Assembly: GCF_001639275.1 (NCBI RefSeq) | Contig: NZ_LWMU01000059.1 | Coordinates: forward strand, 1-64,000 | Direction of reading: 5' to 3' | From: Methanobrevibacter oralis | Lineage (GTDB): Archaea; Methanobacteriota; Methanobacteria; Methanobacteriales; Methanobacteriaceae | Length of the DNA: 64,000 nt | In this document: piece after piece, positions 20,301 to 28,992 of the stretch | Layout of the letters: every line of letters starts with the position of its first letter | Numbering within the stretch: the stretch's first letter is position 1 | Translations under genes and position numbers: made by a program | The notes under the pieces: model-generated | Seen by the model: only the letters and a program-made list of their open reading frames with translations | Databases searched by the model: none | Told to the model about the DNA's origin: nothing

Positions 20301-20882
20301 AATCTAATTAATGATTCTTTATTATCTAAAAAAGCATCTGAGATTAATAAGATTATTCAAATGCCTAGTCCTTATTCAAATATTAGAAGATTGCCAGAAT
20401 TAAATAAAGAGTTCAACTTTAGATTTGATCAAATTTTAGCAGATGAAAGAACAATCATAGATAATGATATTAATAATGATTTAAATGATGTTTTATCAAG
20501 ATTAAATAATGATGAACTTAAAAACGAATTTAAAAATGAAGTTAATTCAAAATTTTCAAGATTAAAAGATAAATTAAACTCACAGAAAAATATTGCTATT
20601 ATTAAAGGAATTACTACTGAATCTAAAAATCTTAGAGATAGATTTATAAAAGATATTGATAACTTTACTGTTGTAGTGCCACCAACTGAACCTGGTGAAC
20701 TTCCTGCCAGTACTCTACCTAAACCAATTATTAAAGAAGTTTCAGTAGATATTAAAAAGATTACCTCATCTTCAAGACTTAAAATAGAATCTGAACAAGA
20801 AATTGATGAATTATTAAATAAAATTAAAGCTAAACTTAAACATGAATTACAAAACAATGATGTTGTTAATTTGGAGTTATAG
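17301..20882 (+). CDS. brxC: BrxC, large P-loop ATPase of BREX type 1
   Basis: A 1193-residue ATPase, the usual size for BrxC/PglY. The Walker A motif GFFGSGKS is near residue 70. The Walker B-like segment VVFLVDEVGQYI is near residue 260, followed by WVIVTSQQNID as the sensor region. The C-terminal half is long, helical and charged (for example residues ~690-760 and 1050-1130), probably coiled coil. BrxC is essential in known BREX type 1 systems and belongs to the AAA+/ORC-like group; it is thought to form ATP-dependent assemblies on DNA. GGGA just upstream serves as the ribosome-binding site. Confidence 0.92.
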   Translation: MQIKNMFKKDIERNIKGVITVDKEKDNIYQELEEYVVTNELLKHFSEFFSVYNKGITNPTVDMGVWISGFFGSGKSHFLKILSFILDGNLVINGRKPLDFFIEDEKIKDPIVMANMENSSKVNADVILFNIDSKSSSQSNSNKDPILDVFYNAFNEMRGYSGNKPFLAELEKELDESNKYDDFKMEFEKLSGKSWDKKGKYSFKFERKHIIQSIINIGFMDKDDAKYWANNAEKTFEYSIEDFAIEVKEYCDKKGNNHHVVFLVDEVGQYIADDTKLMLNLQTIVEELGMKCKGKAWVIVTSQQNIDDITKDIRGIDFSKIQGRFKTRLSLSSSNVDEVIRRRILAKNDVAKQTLESEYDNVESILKNILSFEKSAEMKTYESAKNFAEIYPFVPYQFNLVQNVLTSIREHSASGKHLADGERSMLALFKESAIAVKDKEEDTLVPFSIFYNAIEEFLDNTYSMVIQKARDNNFLFDFDVEILKVLFMIKHVKEIKATSKNITTLMISNIGEDRLELNHKVDKSLKRLQEQTLIQKNGEIYSFLTNEEQDINREIKNQIVDDGEILDNAANRIFTEIYPKNKYKFSNSYNFPFNQSIDDKKINNREFDIGIRIITPSYEANLIDSAQTSFGEGNMHNILKSLSEKNNEVIIHLSNESLTVFDEIRESLQIHKFLTKKSADLKAELRARKQGEYNDKIERIKLFLESAIKESTIYVKGDKVDIAEKNIESRLDEAMGKLVDKVYNKLSYMDFAPDKSDIKYALTQDYQQVLVTNDSDCINALNDLDNYILEQSKISNTITLKNLLQRYSKAPHGFNNLDIQWLVATLFAQKKITLIMNSNELFLREIGAQKIFEYLTKTEFFEKLLIETRDTIDDKKIKAVKNVLDECYDLNIPFDNDEKIMDEFKRVNKLKLDVIDECISEFRIFDKYPGKKTLDEAKELFTDVDNKKNTSKFFNFVYEMEDDFKDISEYLEPILSFFQGRQKTIFEDSCAVWDVYESNRNLINDSLLSKKASEINKIIQMPSPYSNIRRLPELNKEFNFRFDQILADERTIIDNDINNDLNDVLSRLNNDELKNEFKNEVNSKFSRLKDKLNSQKNIAIIKGITTESKNLRDRFIKDIDNFTVVVPPTEPGELPASTLPKPIIKEVSVDIKKITSSSRLKIESEQEIDELLNKIKAKLKHELQNNDVVNLEL

Positions 20883-20892
20883 AGGTTTTATT

Positions 20893-21408
20893 ATGACGAA
20901 ATCAATTACTAAATGTTTAAATGAATGGAATGCAACTATCGAAGCATTAGGTCAAGGAAAACAATCAATATTAGTTAGAAAATATGGAACCAATGTAAAA
21001 GAATTTTTATTGTATCCAACTGTAAGCTATGCATTTAAAGAAAATTATCTAAATAGTTTTAGAGAAGATTATCAAGATTTTGTAAAAGATAATTCTCTTC
21101 CAAATAAAAAAGATTCTAAATTTGAAGTTAAATATTTTGCACGTGTAGAAAAAGTTGTTGAAAAATCTTCTTCAAGAATAGGTGCTTTAAATGATTATCA
21201 TATTTGGACAAAAAATCATGTAAAATCATATCTTGGCAATTCTAAAGCTCAAATTTGGATTTTAAGAGTTTATAAATTGGATGAACCAAAATTCCTTGAA
21301 AGAACAAGAGGAATGAAATATGCTAATGTTTCTGAAGAAGTTAAATTAGACAATTTAAAACCAGTATTATCTGAAAGTGAATTTGAAAAGATTTTAAAAG
21401 GTATTTAA
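20893..21408 (+). CDS. DUF1802-like protein in the BREX operon
   Basis: A 171-residue protein. The start ATG 20893 follows GAGGTTT; an ATG at 20842 lies inside brxC and has no such site. The pattern resembles DUF1802: LNEWNATIEALGQGKQSILVRKYG at the start, FLLYPTVSYAF (family FLLYPT-y-H-Q type), and IWILRVYKLDEP in the C-terminal third. DUF1802 has no known activity. The gene lies 10 bp after brxC and its stop sits one base before the pglZ start, so it is part of the operon. This is the slot where canonical BREX type 1 loci carry pglX. A role in defence is inferred from position only. Confidence 0.65.
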   Translation: MTKSITKCLNEWNATIEALGQGKQSILVRKYGTNVKEFLLYPTVSYAFKENYLNSFREDYQDFVKDNSLPNKKDSKFEVKYFARVEKVVEKSSSRIGALNDYHIWTKNHVKSYLGNSKAQIWILRVYKLDEPKFLERTRGMKYANVSEEVKLDNLKPVLSESEFEKILKGI

Positions 21409-21409
21409 A

Positions 21410-23908
21410 ATGAATCTTGATGAAATAGAAAACAGAATAAATTCTATATTTTCAGAAGATTACAATCGTCAAATTATTTTCTGGTATGATGAAAATCAAG
21501 AATTTATTGAAGATATTGAAAATATTCAATTAAATAATGCAAAATTATATGTCTTAAAGGAGAATAATCTAATAAAAACCAAATACCAAATTGAATTTGA
21601 AGATAAAGAATCTAATTATCTTATTTATGCTCCATTCACACAACCTAATGATAATGATAATTATCTTGCTGATTTAGTTCATTATGCGGTTCCATTTTCA
21701 GCGGATAAAATTGAAATGATTGCTCAAAGTTTAAGTATCCCCTCAGAATATAATCATTTACTTAAAAAATATTCTGCCTTTTGGAATGCAAAATCAAGAG
21801 TAAATGCTTTTGAAAATCTAAATATTTCATATACTGAGTTAAATATTATTCAAGCAATATTAGCAGTTTTATCAAATCAAAAAACTTTAAATTTTGATTA
21901 TATTGTTCGTGAAGTTATAATAAATAATTCTGAAGAAAATAAGATTATCAATAACTTTGAAAAATTTAATATCTTAGATGATTTTTGGCAGTTAATTTCA
22001 AAAAAATTCTCATACAATGATGATACTCCTTCAGTATCTAAATTTGTCAGATCATTAATTTTGAATTATACCTCAGGTTTATATCAAGGCCCAACACCAA
22101 AATCATGGGATGAATATCTAGTTGAAGATAAAAATAACTCTTCAATTTTCATTAGAGAATTTATGAAAAATGAAGATTATTCTAATTATTATGATGAAAT
22201 AGCAGAAATATTAGAATCAAAACTTAAAATTACTAGTTTAGGTTACACCACTATTGATTCTTATGTTTATTGTGATTCATTTAAGAAATTTGATGAAAAT
22301 ATAATTAAACATTATGTTGAATTGTTATATGAAAATCAGGTTGATTTAGGTTCTGAATTTAAAAATATCTTGGAAGAGCGTAAAAAAACTCATTTTTATC
22401 GTAAATATAAGAGTTACTATGAAGTTTTAAGGTTTGCAAATTTATTCATTTCTTTAATTACTGAATTTAAAAGAACTGATCTTCCAGATGATGTTGATGG
22501 ATTAATTAAGATTTATGCAAATAAATGGGTTTATTTAGATTCATATTATAGGAAATTCTATTATTTCTATGATAAATTGGATGAAACAGAGAATTTTGAA
22601 GATTTAAGACAATTAATTGAAAATTTATATGTAAATAAATTTTTAAGTGTAATTAATTCCAAATTCACTAAAAAACTTGTTGAAAAACCTATTTCAGAAC
22701 TTGAAGTTCCAAAACAATGGAAATTTTATAAACAGAATATTCCATCTTCAGTAAGAAAACATAAAACAGCAGTCATTATATCTGATGCTTTCAGATATGG
22801 TTGTGCTGTTGAATTATTCGTGGAACTTGAAAAAGACCCTACTAGAACTCCAAAAATCAAGCCTATGATTTCTTCAATTCCATCATATACTGCTTTAGGA
22901 ATGGCATCTCTTTTACCTAATAATGAAATATTTTATGAGGCAGAAAATCTATTAGTTGATGGTTTGAATTGCAGGTCCACTGATGAACGTAATGCTATTT
23001 TAAATAATTATTCAAATGATGTTTTAGCAATATCTTATGAAAATGTGGATAAATTAACAACAGAACAATTTAAGGAAAGAATGAAAGGAATTAATTTAGT
23101 TTATATTTATCATAATAAAATTGATGCTATTGGTGATCATGTCCCATCTGAAAATGAAGTATTTAATGCAGTTCAAGATACAATAGAAGATTTAAAAAAT
23201 TTAATAACAAAATTAAGTAATATTAATTTCGCCCATTCGTATATCACTGCTGATCATGGTTTTATTTATAAACGTGATAAACTTAAAGAACATGATAAAG
23301 TTAGTTTAGATGCCTTTTCAGATAAACGTCATAAACGATTTATTATTTCAGAACAACCTTTAGCTATTGACGGTGCTGTTTCAATTTCTATGGATTATTT
23401 GAATATGGATTTATATGCAAATGTTCCAATCGGTGTGGATGTATTTAAAACAAAAGGTGCCGGGCTTAACTTTGTACATGGTGGTGCAAGTTTAGAAGAA
23501 TGTATTATTCCTCTATTGGAAGTAAAAGCCAGTAAAAATTCTAATAAACGTCCAAAAGTTGATTTACAATTAATTTCAACAAATAATCGGATTACAAATT
23601 ATGATGTTATGTTAACATTTTTCCAAAAAGAAAACGTTTCACAAGACATCAAACCTCGCCAAGTATCAATTTATTTTGTTGATGGGGGAAATAATAAAAT
23701 TTCTAGTGATGCTATTATTTTTGCTGATAAAAATTCTGATTCCGCAGAAGATAGAGAATTTAAAGAAAAATTCAGACTTTTACAAAAACAATATGACAAA
23801 TCTAAAAATTATTATTTAATTATAAGAGATTTAGATGACGAGTTAGAAATTGAGAGAATTCCTTTTACAATAGATATAGCTTTTCAGGATGGATTTGATT
23901 TCTTTTAG
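21410..23908 (+). CDS. pglZ: PglZ, alkaline-phosphatase-fold protein of BREX type 1
   Basis: An 832-residue PglZ. The C-terminal half holds the metal-site signature of the alkaline phosphatase superfamily: VIISDAFRYG near residue 458 and ITADHGFIYKRDK near 613. KGAGLNFVHGGASLEECIIPLL near 685 is the conserved PglZ strand and helix before the tail. The N-terminal half is helical and less conserved. PglZ is one of the two proteins common to all BREX types, and a nuclease activity has been reported for some members. AAAGGT precedes the start, which overlaps the end of the DUF1802-like gene region. Confidence 0.92.
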   Translation: MNLDEIENRINSIFSEDYNRQIIFWYDENQEFIEDIENIQLNNAKLYVLKENNLIKTKYQIEFEDKESNYLIYAPFTQPNDNDNYLADLVHYAVPFSADKIEMIAQSLSIPSEYNHLLKKYSAFWNAKSRVNAFENLNISYTELNIIQAILAVLSNQKTLNFDYIVREVIINNSEENKIINNFEKFNILDDFWQLISKKFSYNDDTPSVSKFVRSLILNYTSGLYQGPTPKSWDEYLVEDKNNSSIFIREFMKNEDYSNYYDEIAEILESKLKITSLGYTTIDSYVYCDSFKKFDENIIKHYVELLYENQVDLGSEFKNILEERKKTHFYRKYKSYYEVLRFANLFISLITEFKRTDLPDDVDGLIKIYANKWVYLDSYYRKFYYFYDKLDETENFEDLRQLIENLYVNKFLSVINSKFTKKLVEKPISELEVPKQWKFYKQNIPSSVRKHKTAVIISDAFRYGCAVELFVELEKDPTRTPKIKPMISSIPSYTALGMASLLPNNEIFYEAENLLVDGLNCRSTDERNAILNNYSNDVLAISYENVDKLTTEQFKERMKGINLVYIYHNKIDAIGDHVPSENEVFNAVQDTIEDLKNLITKLSNINFAHSYITADHGFIYKRDKLKEHDKVSLDAFSDKRHKRFIISEQPLAIDGAVSISMDYLNMDLYANVPIGVDVFKTKGAGLNFVHGGASLEECIIPLLEVKASKNSNKRPKVDLQLISTNNRITNYDVMLTFFQKENVSQDIKPRQVSIYFVDGGNNKISSDAIIFADKNSDSAEDREFKEKFRLLQKQYDKSKNYYLIIRDLDDELEIERIPFTIDIAFQDGFDFF

Positions 23909-23918
23909 GTGATTTTTC

Positions 23919-25967
23919 ATGAGTGAATATGATTTACAAGATGATTTAAATACAAAATTAAAACATTATTTTGATGGTAAAATTGTTCGAAAAGATTTAA
24001 CCAAAAGAGTTAAAGAAGGTGCAAATGTACCAGTTTATGTTTTAGAATATTTGTTAGGCAAATATTGCTCGCAAAATGATGATTTAGTAGAGAAAGGTGT
24101 TCAGACGGTTAAAGATATCTTAGCTAATAATTATGTTCGTCCAGATGAAGCTCAAAAAATACTATCTAAAGTTAAGGAATTGGGTTCTTATTCTATTATT
24201 GATGTTGTAAGTGTTAGCCTAAATTATAAAAAAGATATTTATGAAGCTACATTTTCTAATTTGGGAATTAAAGAAATTCCTATTGCTCCCGAATTTCCTC
24301 AAAGATATGAAAGACTTTTAGGCGGCAACTTGTGGTGTATGGTTAATTTAGAATATGAATTTGATGAAGCAGATTATACTAGAAATCCAATTAAAATACG
24401 TAACTTACAACCAATACAACTACCTAATATAGATTTAGATGAAATTTTAATAAATAGAAAAAATTTCACTAAAGAAGAATGGGTTGATATTATTTTAAGG
24501 TCTTGTGGTATGGAGCCAACACAGTTTGATGACCGTGTAAAATGGTTATTAATAACTAGACTCATTCCTTTAGTTGAAAATAACTTTAACTTATGTGAAC
24601 TTGGTCCTAGAGGAACTGGTAAATCCCATATTTATAAAGAAATTTCACCAAATTCTATTTTGGTTTCAGGTGGTCAAACTACAGTAGCTAACTTATTCTA
24701 CAATATGAATACTAGACAAATTGGTCTTGTGGGTATGTGGGATTGTGTTGCTTTTGATGAAGTGGCAGGAATCAAATTCAAAGACCAAGATGGAATAGCT
24801 ATCATGAAGGACTTTATGGCATCAGGTTCCTTTTCAAGAGGAAAAGAAGAGAAAAATGCAAATGCATCAATGGTATTCGTAGGAAATATTAATCAAAGTG
24901 TTGAATCATTATTGAAAACTTCTAGTTTGTTTGATCCTTTTCCTTCAGAAATTGGAACAGACACTGCATTCTTTGATAGGATGCATTGTTATATTCCTGG
25001 TTGGGAAATACCAAAATATAGGCCAGAATTTTTTACAGATGATTTTGGATTCATTACAGACTATTTATCTGAATTCTTCCGTGAAATGCGTAAACGATCT
25101 TTTTCTGATGCATACCAAGAATACTTCAGATTAGGTCGAGATTTAAATCAAAGAGACACAATTGCAGTTAATCGTATGGTGTCGGGGCTTGTTAAGATAG
25201 TTTATCCTGATGGGGACTTTGATAAAGAAGACATTCGTGAAATATTAACTTTAGCATTAGAATCAAGAAGAAGAGTTAAGGAACAGCTTAAAAAGATTGG
25301 CGGAATGGAATTCTATGATGTCAACTTTTCATACATTGATTTAGAAGAAAATAGAGATTATCCTGTTGGTGTTGAAGAACAGGCAAGCAGCAAATTAATT
25401 CCTGAAGGCGACTTAAAACCAGGACATTTATATTCTGTTGGACCATCAGCAGAAAGCGGAAAACTAGGTGTTTACAAGTTTGAAACTGAAATGATGAAAG
25501 GTACTGGCAAGTTTACACCAAATGGAATTGGGTCTAAAAAACCAATTACAGATTCAGTTAAAATTGCTTATCAATATTTCAAGTCAAATGCAAATTCAAT
25601 CAGTGGACAGATTAAACACAAAGACAAAGATCATGTAATGCAGGTCAAAGATTTGCATGGTATTGGCATGACAAACCAATTAACTTTGGCAACATTTATA
25701 GCATTATGTAGTGTTGCAACAAATAGACAAGTATTGCCTTCACTAGCTATATTAGGCAATTTCTCTTTAGGTGGGACAGTTGAAAAAGTACAAAACTTAG
25801 CAGATGCTCTGCAAGTTTGTTGGGATAGTGGTGCTAAAAAAGTATTGATTCCAATGAGCTCCTATGCAGATATTGGATTGGTGCCTCCGGAACTATTTTC
25901 TAAATTTACAACAATACCCTATAACAGTCCTGAAGAAGCTGTTATGAAAGCATTTGGTTTGGAATAA
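23919..25967 (+). CDS. brxL: BrxL, AAA+ protein with Lon-like C-terminal domain
   Basis: A 682-residue BrxL, the last gene of the BREX operon, with AGGTGAT before the start. Walker A is LGPRGTGKSH near residue 230, Walker B is VAFDEVAGI near 285 and sensor 1 is VFVGNIN near 325. The Lon-like domain runs from ~residue 560 (VKDLHGIGMTNQLTLATFI ... GAKKVLIPMSS). Aligned by eye to Lon, the catalytic Ser (DxSAG) and Lys (GGLKEKL) positions are not Ser and Lys here (IGMTNQ and VQNLADAL), so protease activity is doubtful. This agrees with the view that BrxL is a DNA-acting AAA+ motor. Defence in BREX type 1 depends on BrxL for blocking phage replication in several tested systems. Confidence 0.9.
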   Translation: MSEYDLQDDLNTKLKHYFDGKIVRKDLTKRVKEGANVPVYVLEYLLGKYCSQNDDLVEKGVQTVKDILANNYVRPDEAQKILSKVKELGSYSIIDVVSVSLNYKKDIYEATFSNLGIKEIPIAPEFPQRYERLLGGNLWCMVNLEYEFDEADYTRNPIKIRNLQPIQLPNIDLDEILINRKNFTKEEWVDIILRSCGMEPTQFDDRVKWLLITRLIPLVENNFNLCELGPRGTGKSHIYKEISPNSILVSGGQTTVANLFYNMNTRQIGLVGMWDCVAFDEVAGIKFKDQDGIAIMKDFMASGSFSRGKEEKNANASMVFVGNINQSVESLLKTSSLFDPFPSEIGTDTAFFDRMHCYIPGWEIPKYRPEFFTDDFGFITDYLSEFFREMRKRSFSDAYQEYFRLGRDLNQRDTIAVNRMVSGLVKIVYPDGDFDKEDIREILTLALESRRRVKEQLKKIGGMEFYDVNFSYIDLEENRDYPVGVEEQASSKLIPEGDLKPGHLYSVGPSAESGKLGVYKFETEMMKGTGKFTPNGIGSKKPITDSVKIAYQYFKSNANSISGQIKHKDKDHVMQVKDLHGIGMTNQLTLATFIALCSVATNRQVLPSLAILGNFSLGGTVEKVQNLADALQVCWDSGAKKVLIPMSSYADIGLVPPELFSKFTTIPYNSPEEAVMKAFGLE

Positions 25968-25986
25968 CCTTTTTTTAACTTTTTAT

Positions 25987-26479
25987 TTACTTTTTGTTAA
26001 TCTCAATTTTTCTATCAATTTGGCTTAAAAAATAAGAGATTTTATTTTGCTCATCAATTGGAAAATTTGGCACTTCATAATTTTGAATAGCTTTTTTATC
26101 TCTTCTAGGCATCTTTGTTCCTTTTGCATTTGCTATTACATAGCTAAAAAAAATCATCTGATGTTAAAACATAATAAAGAAACTTAGAATCATAGTTTTC
26201 TTTAGATCTTAAAACAAAAACATCACTAGAACATCCACATTTCATATTCAGAATACCATATTTTTTAAAATAAGGACATATGTTATTAATTAATATATCA
26301 TTAGGCAAGTATTCTCTAACTGATTTTGTATCCGGCAATGAACTAACAATTGTAATTCGGCCTTTATTTGGAAGCATATTTTCCGTAGAAATATAATTTA
26401 ATCCATTAATTTTTGATATTTCAATTTTTGAAGTTATGAACTTAGCAACATCATTTAAAACTAAACTCAAATTTAGCAT
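25987..26479 (-). pseudogene. HsdS fragment (type I restriction specificity subunit), frameshifted
   Basis: The first 111 codons (26479 to 26147) read like the start of an HsdS target-recognition domain: NDVAKFITSKIEISKI, NYISTENMLPNKG and INNICPYFKKYG. A run of eight T (- strand; 26146-26153) then throws the frame. With seven T it continues FSYVIANAKGTKMPRRDKKAIQNYEVPNFPIDEQNKI and stops at 25987-25989, a typical end of a recognition domain with its helical linker. Only one of the two recognition domains is present and no hsdM or hsdR lies nearby. It lies just left of the second insertion element. Confidence 0.75.
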
Positions 26480-26536
26480 TCAAAAAAACATGTTCAGGTA
26501 AATTTAAACTGAAAATAATACTATTTTAACAATTAA

Positions 26537-27893
26537 GGAACTGTCAATTTGTTAGGTCTTTTGTATATAAATAGTGTTTAATTTTTCAATTTTGTCTATT
26601 TGGTCTTCTTTTTGATTTTACATTTTTGATTTTTACGAAAGTTTTAAATACTATTTGTGTTTTTTATTTCAAATTTTTATTTTTTTTGAATTTTATCAAA
26701 TATTTTAAGCCCCTTTTTTCCTTTTAATTATTCTTTAAATAGCTTATTGTTACTTAAATTAAATTTTCAATGTTAATATTTTATTTTTGTTAAAATAAAG
26801 TATATATAAGTTTATATAGGGTGGAAGGCAAATAATTATATATGAAAACAAAAATCAAAAGCCTTCCATATCTTAGGTTGGATGGCGAGCAATATATATT
26901 TATCGGTGATTTTAAAAATCCTATTCGAAAAGGATTTTTAGATGGAAAAAGCTTTGTTGAAAAATGCTATGTTCAATTAATTCTATCCTATTGAATCAAT
27001 ATTGGATGATAATTATTTTGTTAATAAAAATGGTGAAATAGAAGAGCGTTATCCTTTTTGTAAACATTGTGGTTCTAAAAAAGTTATTAAGAAAGATTTT
27101 AATTGGAGAATTTTGTACTTAGAATCTGGTTTAGCTGTTAAGGTAAAAATAAAAAGATATGAATGCCATGATTGTAAAAGAAAATGTCAATCAGAATTCT
27201 CTAAGTATTATAAAAAATACTGCAATTTTTCAAAATAATACTAAAATAATAAAGCAAAAAGATTACCTCCAAGATGGATGGAAATCATATAAGAAATCTT
27301 AAAAACGATTTTAATGAATTATATATCATTAAATAATCATCTTTATGAATCCATTAGAAAAATTACATATTTTTTGGTGATTCACTATAGTATAAAAAAT
27401 ATTTTAGAAGCCATGCAATCTAAAATTAATAAAACCGTAAAAAATTACAAGCAAGAATTAAAAATAAAACATCCTGAACTCTCAGATTATAAAATTAAAA
27501 AATTAATTAAAAACAAAAAAGAAGACTTAGAACAAGAAATAAAAGAATATCTTGAATTATTTTACGAATTATTTAACCAACAAACTTTCAAAAAAGCAAT
27601 TCGTTATATCGATTTATTAAAAAATGAAATAAAAGGGTTTCCTAAACTTTTATCTGAATATTTAAATAAAAACTTTTTCCCAGAATATAGAAAATTTCTA
27701 AGATTCTTAGAAAATCCTTTTAAAGGAAAATTAGAAGGAACTAATAATAAATTAGAAAATTATTTGGGCAATACATTAGATAAAGACACAAAAAGAATTT
27801 ATAGAATTCCTGAAGGTATGTTTGCTTATATTATGTCAAGAAAAAATGGTTGGATCGAAAACCGAAATCAAGACCTAACAAATTGACAGTCCC
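26537..27893 (+). mobile_element. ISM1/ISL3-like insertion sequence, second copy
   Basis: The 1357-bp element is bounded by GGAACTGTCAATTTGTTAGG (26537) and its inverted partner CCTAACAAATTGACAGTCCC ending at 27893. It has the same ends, internal landmarks (GGTGGAAGGC, GCCTTCCATATCTTA) and orientation as the copy inside pglX-A, without the nested element. The flanking octamers (ACAATTAA left, TCTAAAAT right) differ, so no target duplication is left. Either a later rearrangement joined different flanks or one side has decayed. Confidence 0.8.
27002..27886 (+). pseudogene. ISM1/ISL3-like transposase, broken
   Basis: The 78-residue N-terminal piece (27002-27238) carries a zinc ribbon, PFCKHCGSKKVIK ... 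YECHDCKRKC, as in the N-terminal domain of ISL3-type transposases. A gap with stops follows to 27313. The 190-residue C-terminal piece (27314-27886) contains a helical region and the end block FLENPFKGKLEGTNNKLEN, then NGWIENRNQDLTN; the Glu in LEGTNN fits the last acidic residue of a DDE transposase. The region between the pieces, where the first two Asp should lie, is missing or shifted, so the enzyme is probably dead. Confidence 0.7.
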
Positions 27894-28026
27894 TCTAAAA
27901 TCATATCATAAATATTTATATGTAAGCAGTGTGAATATCTAGTAACATGGGATTCAACTTTATAAATTAATCCTAGCATTTTGGCTGTTTTAATTTATTT
28001 TACCGTTATTTAATTTAGGTGATGTA

Positions 28027-28977
28027 ATGGATATAAAAAAAATAGGTATAATTGCAGCAGTAGTTATTGTATTGTTGGTAATTATTGGTGTATTTGCTTC
28101 TGGTGGTCTTGGTGGCAGTAGTGATACTGTAACTATTGGCTATTTGCCTTCTGATCATGATGCTGCTTTATTTGTAGCTGATGCTCAAGGTTTATATGAA
28201 AAACAGGGTATTAAAACTGAACTTGTTCAGTTTAACAATGGTGGAGATTTAATGACTGCTATGGCTAGTGGTGATGTGGATGTTGGTTATGTAGGTATTA
28301 CTCCTGTTTTATCTTCTATAGAGAAGGGTGTTCCTGTTAAGGTGATTTCTGCAGTGCAGACTGAAGGTAGTGGTATTGTTGTAACTAAGGATTCTGGTAT
28401 TTCTTCGGCTAAGGATTTGGTTGGCAAATCAATAGCTACTCCTGGTGAGGCTTCTATTCAGCATGCTTTACTTGCATATTATTTAAAGGAAAATGGTTTA
28501 TCTTTGGATGATGTTAAAGTGTCTTCTATGAAGGTTCCTTCTATGAATGATGCTTTAAACACTGGTAAGATTGATGCTATTATCACTTTCCAACCTTATG
28601 TAAGCATTGCTGCGAAAAATGACAATAATAAGGTTTTAGCTAATTCTACTGATATCTTACCGAACCATCCTTGTTGTGTGGTTGCAGCTTCCGATGACTT
28701 TTTAAATAAAAATCCAGATACTGCTAAGGCTATTGTTGATATTCATAAAGAAGCCACTGATTTTATAAATAAAAATCCGGATAAAGTAGTTGATTTGCTG
28801 CCTGAGGACATTGTTTCTGATGAGGACAGTGAGTTAGAATCTATTGAAAGTTTCCCATTTATTTCTGGTATTGATGATAAGTTTAAATCTGATGTTGATG
28901 ATTTTATGGGTCTTGAAGTAGAGTTAGGTCTTTTAAAAGAGGTAATTCCTCAAGACAAAATATATTGGAAAGCATAG
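28027..28977 (+). CDS. ABC transporter substrate-binding protein (SsuA/NMT1-like)
   Basis: A 316-residue extracytoplasmic binding protein. Residues 6-25 form a hydrophobic anchor (IGIIAAVVIVLLVIIGVFA) with no lipobox Cys, so it is probably tethered by this segment. The mature part follows the aliphatic sulfonate/nitrate/taurine type: VTIGYLPSDHDAALFVA, GGDLMTAMASGDVDVGYVG, LVGKSIATPG and GKIDAIITFQPYV. No permease or ATPase gene adjoins it: left is an insertion element, right a leftward gene. The partner genes must be elsewhere or lost. The ligand is not predictable. GGTGATGTA precedes the ATG. Confidence 0.85.
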   Translation: MDIKKIGIIAAVVIVLLVIIGVFASGGLGGSSDTVTIGYLPSDHDAALFVADAQGLYEKQGIKTELVQFNNGGDLMTAMASGDVDVGYVGITPVLSSIEKGVPVKVISAVQTEGSGIVVTKDSGISSAKDLVGKSIATPGEASIQHALLAYYLKENGLSLDDVKVSSMKVPSMNDALNTGKIDAIITFQPYVSIAAKNDNNKVLANSTDILPNHPCCVVAASDDFLNKNPDTAKAIVDIHKEATDFINKNPDKVVDLLPEDIVSDEDSELESIESFPFISGIDDKFKSDVDDFMGLEVELGLLKEVIPQDKIYWKA

Positions 28978-28992
28978 TTTTTTCTATGCTTT
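28969..28992. terminator. Hairpin terminator between convergent genes
   Basis: AAAGCATAG, six T, then CTATGCTTT forms a perfect 9-bp stem followed by T-rich sequence on both strands. It lies across the stop codon of the rightward binding-protein gene and the stop of the leftward DUF447 gene, so it may end both transcripts. Confidence 0.6.

Noticed and set aside
16886-20857. Several leftward open frames of 60-142 codons within brxB and brxC
   Set aside because: Low-complexity Ser/Phe-rich translations opposite well-conserved BREX genes; all are antisense shadows.
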